A DNA stretch of 64,000 nucleotides from Liolophura sinensis (lineage: Eukaryota > Mollusca > Polyplacophora > Chitonida > Chitonidae), in the NCBI RefSeq assembly GCF_032854445.1, contig NC_088304.1, forward strand, positions 19,505,850 to 19,569,849. The letters are read 5' to 3'. The notes beneath the pieces are model-generated. The model was given only the letters and a program-made list of their open reading frames with translations. It ran no database searches and was not told the DNA's origin. Both the position numbers and the translations under genes were made by a program. Below are positions 25,801 to 37,800 of this stretch, one piece after another. Position 1 is the stretch's first letter, and each line of letters begins with the position of its first letter.

Positions 25801-28800
25801 TGGGCATCACCAAAGCCCTCACATGAGTACATAAACAATGTGGGCATCACCAAAGCCCTCGTGCGAGTACATAAACAATGTGGGCATCACCTACGCCAAA
25901 GCTGTCACGTGAGTACATAAACAATGTGGGCATCCCCTATGCCAAAGCCCTCACATAAGTACATAAACAGTGTAGGCATCACCTATGCCAAATCCCTCAC
26001 ATGAGTACATAAACAATGTGGACATCACCTACACCAAAGCCCTCACGTGAGTACATGAACAGTGTGGGCATCCCCTATGCCAAAGCCCTCACGTGAGTAC
26101 ATTAACAATGTGGGCATCCCCTATGCCAAAACCCTCACGTGAGTACATGAACAATGTGGGCATCCCCTACACCAAAGCCCTCACATGAGTACACAAACAA
26201 TGTGGGCATCCCCTATGCCAAAGCCCTCACGTGAGCACATGAACAATGTGGGCATCCCCTACACCAAAGCCCTCACATGAGTACACAAACAATGTGGGCA
26301 TCACCTACACCAAAGCCCTCACGTGAGTACATGAACAATGTGGGCATCCCCTACACCAAAGCCCTCACTTGAGTACATAAACAATGTTGGCATCACCTAC
26401 ACGAAAGACTTCACGCGAGTACATAAACAATGTTGGCATCACCTACACCAAAGCCCTCACATGAGTACATAAACAATGTGGGGATCACCAAAGCCCTCAC
26501 CTGAGTACATAAACAAAGTGGGCATCACCTACACCAAAGTACATAGACAATGTGGGCATCACCTACAAATTTGTGTGTACCTGTAAAATTTTGCCTTTGA
26601 ATGGGTTGTACTTTTTGCCTGATACTGAGAGTTCTAATGATCCTGGGAAAGTGTTTTTAGGTTTATTTTGAAGGTAGGATTAGATCCAATTTGGAAAATG
26701 TATTAACCAAGAGTAGTATTTTGTGACATTCTAAAAATGTACTTTTTTAGGGTGGGAACTTCAGGTCATTTACTGTGTGTAAATAACAAAGTAACCAAAA
26801 GTAACACAAAATATATTCAGCAAACGAAGAGCTTTCTTTTCACCTTTGCCGTCTTCAGTGGCTGAGAAAACTTGAGAAAACTGGTTTCTGCTTGAAATAC
26901 CCTAGCTCTTGACCAATGAGGGTGGAGGTTCAAATCCAGCTCTTTGTGCTTCAACTTCAGGTCATAGAGTGAGTGAGTGCTTGGGGTTTAACGTCGTACT
27001 CAACAATTTTTCAGTCATATCACGACGATTCAGGTCATAGAGCTTTGTATCGTAACTGGACAGTCTTGATGGCAAATAGTCCATTCTCAGTGAACAATCG
27101 GGCCACATATTGGAATCCATCTCCCCACCTTCCCAGTGCTCCCAATGCTCCCCACCTTGCATTGACGTAAAAAGCTTTCAGTTTTGCAATAAAACACCAA
27201 TGAAGTTCATCAATCTAACATGCTTGGTTGTTTGGATTACACTGTAGACCTACTTATGTGTTCATACATACCTTATACAGTGAAACCATTTGCATAAAAT
27301 TAGGCCAGCATGTGAGACATGTCTGTTTTAGGCAGATCATGATATAGCCAGACAAATTATCAACAGAACAATGTAGGTGATGAAAATTTTCATTGACCAG
27401 TTTTTCCCGTTGTTGTTGTTGTAGCCTACTGGGTAAGGTGACATGGGACTATCGTCAGGAGCGATGGTGGCTTCTTCTCACCTCCATCCTGGAAGTCTCC
27501 CTCAAGTGTGCGTATCTCATCGCTAAGGTCCAGGACTATGTCACAGTCTGCCTGGAGCTCATTGGGCAATGTATCCTTTTTGCCTAGATTGCGATTCCTT
27601 CTTAACATTACCATGGATGTCAAATTCAAAATCACTGTTACTCGGCAGACGTAGTCTGACAAGAACACAAACATTTCATGAAACAAGACTGAAAATAATA
27701 GTTCTTGGTACAGATGACAATATCAAATTGGTAGTTCTTATAAATTTCTTACATGTACATATAATGTTATAAGTAAATAAACCCAATTAAAACCAGTGTA
27801 ATTCCTAGTGGAATTTACACTCTTCTGAAAAATGTAAGCTTTCGCCTGTGTACATTTGAATCATGCATACTGTGTTTGTATCTGTAGTTAGTTTTATTTT
27901 TATGTTCATTAACATTGAAGATTAACATGTAGCTTCCAGTTTGAGACAAAATCTTTGTTCCTACATTGTATCTACATGACCTTGTGACTGAGAAGATGTA
28001 ACAAAATAAAAATGTTGAATATTGTTTAAAAATTCATGATAAGGCATTAAATTCAAACATTGCCCTCTGGCAAAAAAAATATGCATATTGTATGTCGTAC
28101 AAAAGCTGACAGTTAATATTTTTTAGTGTCTTACAGTCATTAGATTTTCACATCTGTTTGTTTGATTGGTGTTTTACGCCGTACTCCAGAATATTTCACT
28201 TATACAATGGCAGCCAGCATTGTGGTGGGAGGAAACTGGGCAGAGCCCGGGGGAAGCCCACAACCATCTGCAGGTTGCTGGCAAACCTTCCCATGTACGG
28301 CTGGAGAGTCATTAGAATTCAATTAGAATTTAGTTAACGTGTACATATACCTCATAGGTTTGTATTTTCATTAAACTTAAATAATTAAATAATTAAATAA
28401 TTTTGAATAAATGACCATGTTTGTTAAAATTAATAAGCTGTTGGTAGAGCAGCAGGGAGTTATCAGCTGTTGGACTGTGCTATGAGGGTAAAAACCTTGA
28501 CACCTGTGTCAGACTCAACCTGTGCTGTGGAGGAGAAGACTCGGGTGCAGATGAACCTAATCAGAGTGATGTCTGTGAGTTCTTTAAACCAAATTTGCTC
28601 TTCCCTTTGACGATTTTCCATTTGTTCATCTAGATAAATTTTTTATTTGCATTTTATCTGACTACTGTAGTGTTTGGGGAAACTTTCTTGAGAATAGTGT
28701 ATTACACTAACTAAATTGTCAGTAACCCTTATAATGTATTGGCATATCATTTCAGCATAGTTGTTCTTGTTCAAACCGAACATAGAGAGATAACCTAGTC

Positions 28801-31800
28801 AACAGATGCATATGGTATTGGCTGCAGGATACAGAAATATACACATTCCCCATGTAAATGTTGCTGTCCAATGAAAACCAGAGAATTTTGTCAGAGAGGG
28901 ACGGATAAATGTATATATGTGAATGACTGACAAGATGTGCAGTAGTTATCTTATGTGTGTGTTTTGTAGGGGGCGACCCCTGAGCCAGAGCCTGGTCTGG
29001 AGGCTGGCTGTGTGGAGGCAGCTCGTAGTGCCTGGGGGGCACAGACCAATAAGCAGGACCTATTCTCTGTGGACATGCAGAACATTATCCCATTTGGTGA
29101 GAATCAGAGTGGTTTAAGACTTAGTACCAGATTTAACTTTAAACCAAGTCTTCAATTTTGTACTCAGCCGAAAAAAAAAATGGTTTTTTGCAGAATCCTG
29201 TAAAAATGCAGAATTTGCACTTACATGAAATCTCGGAAAACACAAGCAATCATTTTAAATATCTTTACTGTCTTACTTTAATTTTCTTTTTTGCTATATC
29301 ACCTGAAGTATTTACATATACTCTGTCAACTGATTGAATTTTTTCTTTTTTTTTTTTTTCTTTACACAGTTGAGTGTAAGTCAAGATTTACAGCGGAATC
29401 ATTTGCTGCGGATGGAGAGATCAGTATTGAGGTGTATCTGAGGTTTGTACTAATATATAATACATCATAATCAAATCATTCGCACCAGCTTCTGCATGGA
29501 CAGACTGTCTGATGTTAGGAACATCAGCATAGAAAGTCTGGACTAGATTGTACTGTAGTTCAGCCTGTTTCTCACTGAAAATGGATGAGTCCAAACCTTC
29601 TTTCATGGTTCCAGGGGTGATCATAAGGTGTTCTTTTATGTGGTCCTGCATGAAATTTTGCTGGCCTTTCCTTCCACCAATATCACAGACTGTGTTTGCC
29701 CAAAAAATGTGCCCAAAAAACTCTTAAATAAAGGTCATAAAGTACTACTTTTGGCAAAGAAACTTACATTTTGCCAGTAGGATGTGATCGTACATGTATG
29801 TTCCAGACAAATGTCAAAACACTCTCAGAATGAGATAAAGTGAGTAAGTGAGTCATATAAGTCTTGGATGAAAATTTAGGTAAAATACAGTATGTGACAT
29901 GTGGGAAGAGTTTTATCAGTAACTCCACATTGCAGTTTTGTTGCCTGGAAATCAGTCAAATCCTTACAGTATTGAAAAGATCATTAAAGATCATTTTGCA
30001 TTTTCTCTGCTTGCTGTAATGTTCCGTCACTATGTTAATAGGCCTGCCTGTAAATTAAGCTGGAGCTCTGTCATCTTGTTGATCTAATCCCTAACTGCCT
30101 CTCGGCTTTCAGGACCAGTTGTCAGTTTCCTCTGCGATTTGCCAGGCTCTCTGTCAACTTTAACAACCAGGTAGGTCCTCACCCCAAACTCTCATATTCT
30201 CTTCTTCTGTGGTTTGCTCATTTGAAAGTAAAATTAGAAGTTCTAGAGTAATATCAAATTAGAATGTAAGTTTATTCTTTATGAACCAGCTATAAAACAT
30301 CAGCACAAATAGGCAATCACTTACACTTTATAGTCTGTAGCTGGAATTACGATAATGCTGGCTGCCTTTGTATAAGTGAAATATTCTTAAGTACACCAAT
30401 CAAATAAATAATTAAAACACCAATCAAATAAAGAAATAAATACATGATAAGTGGTACTTATTTATCATTAAGAGAGACACAGTATAAATTATATTTGCTT
30501 GTAATATGTTGACTGCAGTCCCGTTTTCTGCGCACCATAGAATATAATTTCTTTTTTTTCTGTTTTCTTGAGTGCAAAAAAACATGAGATTCTGATACAT
30601 GTTGTTCTTGTTTATTCCTTTATTTAATAGCTGTATAACCAGTACTGTGTGGTGACGGATGGTCAGGGCATCTCTGCGGCCTCTGAGGGGGAGGGTGGGA
30701 GTGCTGACCTCTACCTGATCCCCGGCCAAACTAAGCTGTACACATTCACCTTCCTCCCCGTGAAGGAGGATGTCGGTGGACAAGTGGAGGTAACTCTTGC
30801 TGCTTTCATCATGTCCCATGCACCACCAAAAGCTTAGTGTGTACTAATACAGCATGTGGGCTGTAATGTGAGAGGAAAATGAAAAGAGAAAATAAACATA
30901 CATGCCAGAAAAAAACTTCTGTAAGGGAATGTATTTAATTGAGATAAAGTTAAGCACTCTCAATCTCCACAGACTAAATTCACCCATCTCTCCTTAGTTC
31001 AATCTGACGAGATTGAATGTAGTTGTTTCCCATTCTTTCTTCATTCAGTCAGTTATTCCCTCTCTTTAGATTGAATGTAGTCGCCATCTTTGTTTTGTTT
31101 TTTGTTGTTTTTTTTTTCATTTGCATGCTTTTATTCTCACTCTTTGCATTGAATGCAGTCCCCATTTCTCTTTTCTGCATAATTAAATTATTACGTCTGT
31201 CCTTTCTTCAGTTTGATCACTGTTAGTCTTCAGATTGAATGTAATAGATTGTTTCTCCTTTTTACAGTCATTGCCTCACTTAAGATTTGATTTAATTATC
31301 TCTCCTTTTTTCAGTTTGACGACTGTTATCTACCCTCTTCTCTTTTTTTCACTTTGACCCCAGCTATGTTCAAATTTAATTAGTAATTTCAGCTTTCTTT
31401 AACTATCATAGTTATTCTCTCTCTTCACACTGAATGCAGTCAGTTGTTCCTCTTTCTTTCAGTTTGATCGCCTTTATTCACCCGCTTCACACTGAATGCA
31501 GTCAGTTGTTCCTCTTTCTTTCAGTTTGATCACCTTTATTCACCCGCTTCATATTGAATGCAGTCAGTTGTTCCTCTTTCTTTCAGTTTGATCGCAGTTA
31601 TTCACCCTCTTTACACTGAATGCAGTCAGTTGTTCCTCTTTCTTTCAGTTTGATCGCCTTTATTCACCCGCTTCACACTGAATGCAGTCAGTTGTTCCTC
31701 TTTCTTTCAGTTTGATCACCTTTATTCACCCTCTTCACACTGAATGCAGTCAGGTGTTCCTCTGTCTTTCAGTTTGATCGCCTTTATTCACCCGCTTCAT

Positions 31801-34800
31801 ATTGAATGCAGTCAGTTGTTCCTCTTTCTTTCAGTTTGATCGCCTTTATTCACCCTCTTCACACTGAATGCAGTCAGTTGTTCCTCTTTCTTTCAGTTTG
31901 ATCGCAGTTATTCACCCTCTTTACACTGAATGCAGTCAGTTGTTCCTCTTTCTTTCAGTTTGATCGCCTTTATTCACCCGCTTCACACTGAATGCAGTCA
32001 GATGTTCCTCTTTCTTTCAGTTTGATCACCTTTATTCACCCTCTTCACACTGAATGCAGTCAGGTGTTCCTCTGTCTTTCAGTTTGATCGCCTTTATTCA
32101 CCCGCTTCATATTGAATGCAGTCAGTTGTTCCTCTTTCTTTCAGTTTGATCGCCTTTATTCACCCTCTTCACACTGAATGCAGTCAGTTGTTCCTCTTTC
32201 TTTCAGTTTGATCGCAGTTATTCACCCTCTTCACACTGAATGCAGTCAGTTGTTCCTCTTTCTTTCAGTTTGATCGCCTTTATTCACCCTCTTCACACTG
32301 AATGCAGTCAGTTGTTCCTCTTACTTTCAGTTTGATCGCAGTTATTCACCCTCTTCACACTGAATGCAGTCAGTTGTTCCTCTTTCTTTCAGTTTGATCG
32401 CCTTTATTCACCCTCTTCACACTGAATGCAGTCAGTTGTTCCTCTTTCTTTCAGTTTGATCGCCTTTATTCACCCTCTTCACACTGAATGCAGTCAGTTG
32501 TTCCTCTTACTTTCAGTTTGATCGCCTTTATTCACCCTCTTCACACTGAATGCAGTCAGTTGTTCCTCTTACTTTCAGTTTGATCGCAGTTATTCACCCT
32601 CTTCACACTGAATGCAGTCAGTTGTTCCTCTTACTTTCAGTTTGATCGCCTTTATTCACCCTCTTCACACTGAATGCAACTGTTGTCTCCCCTTTTCTCA
32701 GATTGAACATCATTATTTTCTCTGCCCTTTGCAGATAGTAGCCGTTGCGTTGGAGTTAGGCTCGGAGTCGCACAGACGGGCAGTGTTACGCTGGCAGGGG
32801 GCGGGAGGAGAGTCTGTGACATCATACATTGCCCAGCCCCACCCATCACCCAAGAACAACAGCCAGGCCCTGCCCAGCTGGGAGGTGATCAAACCCTCAT
32901 CTCTGGCCAGGTATTACTGGGGATGTATTGCAGATTTCAGTGATGAAAAATATATTGTCATGAAAATGTAGGGTGTTTTTGTATTGCATAGGATCTGATG
33001 GCTGATATGTAGGGCTGATGATTCATGCATCCCTCTCTTTACATGTATGTGGCTGTTTTTACAAAATATAGATGTGTTTGTAAGTGAGCAGGTTTTATAA
33101 TATCAGCTAGCTGGCTGGCAAAGAGCGATGTTGTACCCCATACACTCTGGTTTCTTCCACACACTAAACCTTACAGCTGACTGAGTGCCTTGAGTACAGT
33201 GTTAAACATCATGGTACACCTGACATGTGAATGCTTTTTTTTGTGTCTTTTCTTATTATTTTTTTTTATTTATTTATGTATTTTTTTTTCATCCTGGGTA
33301 GAATATCTGGAGGAAACCAATCTTCTGAACTGTTAGATTCTAAGGATGTATGAGATTGAAATAGACTAAGAAATATGTAATAATAATATTTACCATAGTG
33401 TAAAATAATCCCATCTTCTCTGACCCTGCCATTCACTTATCATTTTCTGTTGGCATTTTTAGAATTGTCCCAAGAGGATCCAAGATGTTGGTGGAGTTAA
33501 AACACCAGGCCCCAAGTTTGCTGAATGAGTTCTACCCAGTGCAAGTGGTTCTCACCAATCAGGAAACCCTCTCTATTTCTGATATCAGGTATAGTAACTT
33601 GTTGAGAACCTGGTGTCCTGCTGCAGTCCAGAAACCCTCCCCATTTCTGATACCAGGCATAGTAACTGTGAATGGAACTTGGTGTTCTGCTGCAGTCAGG
33701 AAACCCTCTCCGTTTCTGATATCAGGTATAGTAACTTGTTGAGAACCTGGTGTCCTGCTGCAGTCTGGAAACCCTCCCCATTTCTGATACCAGGCATAGT
33801 AACTGTGAATGGAACTTGGTGTCCTACTGTAGTCAGGAAACCCTCTTCGTTTCTGATGTCAGGCATAGTAACTTTGACCAGAACCTGGTGTCCTGCTGCA
33901 GTCGGTTAATCATGAAGCTGAGGCACCAGCTTGTGCTCAGTCCTCTTCAGCAGTGAATCAGTGGGGTTAGTGAAAAATCCTTGAATATTAAAGTTACAAA
34001 GAATCCAATTTAAGAAATGCACTCTTTGATGGACGAGAAGAAGTTTGGAGAAACAGGGATTACGTGTGAAAATTTTGTTCATTTCAGGTTGACTTTTGGA
34101 GTTCTTGAAAGCACAGACAGTGCTATTGATCAGACAAGTAAGTGAAGATACAAGTAGTGTTGTTGATCAGGCAAGTCGTGTAAAACTATTCTGTTGATCA
34201 GACAAGTAAGTAGATGGATGTGGATGTTGTCTGTGACAACAAAACAATGGTGATATGGCAGAAATAATGTTTAATAATAAGGTGACTATATTTCACCTAA
34301 AGCTTAGCATTTTCAAGGGTCACATTTTGCTTCATTCTAATAAATTCATCCACTTTTTAATAATAGGGCCAGTTAAGAGCTTATTGTAATGTTTGATTAA
34401 TTTTTCTAGCAGAAATACTTTAGTGTTTGCATCAAAAGTATCATTTTAAGGCTTTTACAAGCATCTTCTTCTGAAAGTTTAATTTTTACATACTAAACTC
34501 CAGGTGAAACACAGAGCTCTTTCAATGTTTGGAAAAAAACCTGCTGTCCTGAGTTTTGGATATTCATGTGTATATCTGTGTAAATTATAGTCTGCATATA
34601 ATACAGGCTTATTATTGTGTATGATGTTTTCAGCTCACATATGTGAAGACTCTGCTGATTTTGATGGGACTGTGGTATCCAGGAGATGTGGACTCTCCCT
34701 AGGAGCCTTACAACCTGGGGAACAGGTAAGGAGAATCTCACAGCTACACATGTGCACACATATGTGGCAGTCAGGTTCACTCACAGATTTTCTCCACACA

Positions 34801-37800
34801 TTAGACTTGCCACCATAATTAAAGTAAATGAAATGTTCTTTAGTAAAGTGTTAACCTCTAATAAATTCAAAAAGGAATTTCGTTGGTGCAAATGTTCTCA
34901 GAGACGTTGATTGTAGAGTTTAATTATAAAACCGAATTGAGAAAGCTCAGTAAAGTTATGTCCTTTCAGACAATGCAGGCTTTGTCCGGGATGAATCCAT
35001 GAGGAATTGCTTTGTTATATTTATGTTTTAAATATGTAAACATTGTATTTTGGAAGTATTGGATGTTTTCATTGGGAACAATTCTGCATTTTTCAGACCT
35101 CCAAATGGTTTTACCTGAAGTGTTTACAGACAGGTGTGAGGAATGTGGAGGTCAAGGTAAGTACATGTGGAAGTGACACCTGTATCAGTAATAATGTGGT
35201 AATACTGTATTATTCATGGGTGGTGTACAACATTGAGGTCTCTCCCCGAGGTCAAACTCTATCCTGTAGCTGTTTATATCAGTAATAAGGTGGTAATTCA
35301 GTATTATTCACTGGTGGTGTACAATGTTGAGGTCTCTCCCCGAGGTCAAACTCTATCCTGTAGCTGTTTATATCAGTAATAAGGTGGTAATTCAGTATTA
35401 TTCACTGGTGGTGTACAATGTTGAGGTCTCTCCCCAAGGTCAGGCTCTGTCCTGTAGCTGTTTGTATCAGTAATAGTGTGGTAATACTGTATTATTCACA
35501 GGTTGTGTACAATATTGAGGTCTCTCCCCGAGGTCAGACTCTGTCCAGCAGCTGTTTGTGTCAGTAATAATGTGGTAATTTAGTATTATTCACAGGTTGT
35601 GTACAATATTGAGGTCTCTCCCCGAGGTCAGACTCTGTCCAGCAGCTGTTTGTGTCAGTAATAATGTGGTAATTTAGTATTATTCACAGGTAGTGTACAA
35701 TATTGAGGTCTGTCCCCGAGGTCAGACTCTGTCCTGTAGCTGTTTGTATCTTTTGTAGCTTGGTAATACTGTATTATTCACAGGTGGTGTACAACATTGA
35801 GGTCTCTCCCCGAGGTCAGACCCTGTCCTGTAGCTGTTTGTATCTTTGTAGCTTGGTAATACTGTATTATTCACAGGTGGTGTACAATGTTGAGGTCTCT
35901 CCCCGAGGTCAGGCTCTGTCCTGTAGCTGTTTCACAGAAGAGAACATCTCACTGTCTACCGTGGTCCCATTTGAACTCAGCGTCAAGCTAATGTCTGTCA
36001 AGGTGAGCCCATCTCCATGTCTCATGTAGATTTGACAAAAAGCATTTGTACCTAAAAGAGTATCAGACGATTAGACGATATTAGATAAGTTGATGGAAGA
36101 CATCAGTGGGATACCGGCAGGTCCGAAGTGGAATGTATTACGTCATTTCGGTGACGCTGGACTTTCCACTGCAGCGTCAACAGTGTGACGTCACACTGGG
36201 TAGGCAAAAATACGTCACAGATGAAACTGCAGAATGCAACATGTTTTGCGTCGTGCAATATAAGACTTGTGACATGCAAGTCCTGTGCCACACTACCACC
36301 ACCTTTTGTGAGAGGAAAATCTGCCTGTTGGCTAAACTTTGTCCTATATCTGTCCGCTAAATCTGGGGTTTCCTTCAAGAGAGCCAGGTTTTCTCCACTC
36401 TTAAGTCTAAATATTCTCACATAAGTAAAATATTCCGGGGTGCCATGTGAAACAAGAATCAGTTACATATTAAGTATATTAACTCAGTTGAACATCAAAG
36501 ACTGTCCTCAATATAGGTATGTATAGGTATAGGTATGTTAGGAACTTCCTACCTGATTTATTACTGGCATGAGGCAAATCTGCCTTCCATAAGGATTAAA
36601 GAATTGTCTACATTCGATATACATGTGAAACTTGAAAATTAACAGTTCTTCAGAGGACAGAGTCTTGAATACATGAATGAACACATTTTATACATGTGGG
36701 TACTTCTTTGTTGCAGTTTGAGAATATTGAAGTGGTTCATTCAAATGAAGCCTTCTTAGCAATACCTGAAATTAGGTGCACATCACCATGGCAACTAGAA
36801 ATGGGTGAAAGCCAGCTATCAGTGGTAAGAATATAGCTTCTACGAACTGGCGTATGATAAAAGCTCAATAAAAGGCTCAAACAGAACGATCAACAGCACC
36901 ATTACTAAATGTTGCCAAGAATGGGAAGTAAAGAGCTTTGCAATAATCATCTGTACAGGTCAAAGTAAAAACATATGGGCCAGAGTAAAAACATATGGGC
37001 CAGAGTAAAAACATATGGGGTAAGTAGGGATCTGAGAACGGTTCATAAATTTAACTTTTTTCCAGGTAAATCTCTTGCTTATATTGTCATTACAAAAAGA
37101 TTTTTTTTTTTGGCAAAACTGATTTCACCTAAAGCATCGTTTGTACATATAAACATGTATTTTATTGAAACCTATTTCAAAGCTGTATTTTATGTTGTAT
37201 TTTATGCTGTATTTTATGTTGTATTTTCAAGCCTGACCAAGTTGTTATTGAGAGTTTCCAGTCACAAGTCAAGGGAGGTAAGTCAGACTACTATTTAATG
37301 TATGCCCGTAACAGTTTAGTTGTATCATGAAAGTTTTCTTCAGAAAAATACTAGTAAAATGAGTAAATGGAGAAGTGTTGCTGAAGTATATATTTGTGAG
37401 TGTAAAGCCAGAACTCATTGGGGCCATTGCTAGCTCAGTATTGCCGCAATATGGCTGCAGTATTGTCACAATATGGCTACAGTATAGCCGCAATATGGCC
37501 GCAGTACTGCTGCAATATGGCAGTGGTATTGCCGCAAAATGGCCATGGTATTGTTGCAATATGGCTGCAGTATTGTCACAATATGGCTACAGTATAGCCG
37601 CAATATGGACGGAGTACTGCTGCAATATGGCAGTGGTATTGCCGCAAAATGGCCATGGTATTGTTGCAATATGGCTGCAGTATTGTCGCAGTATGACTGC
37701 AGTATGGCTGTGGTATTGCAGTAATATGACTGCAGTATTGCCGCAATATGACTGCAGTATTGCCGCAATATGGCAGCAGTATTGCCACAATATGGCCACA

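Noticed and set aside
36106-36424. Overlapping open frames on both strands downstream of TRAPPC11 exon 25
   Set aside because: They lie within intron 25, show no family resemblance, and the true exon 26 at 36717 continues the TRAPPC11 frame without them.
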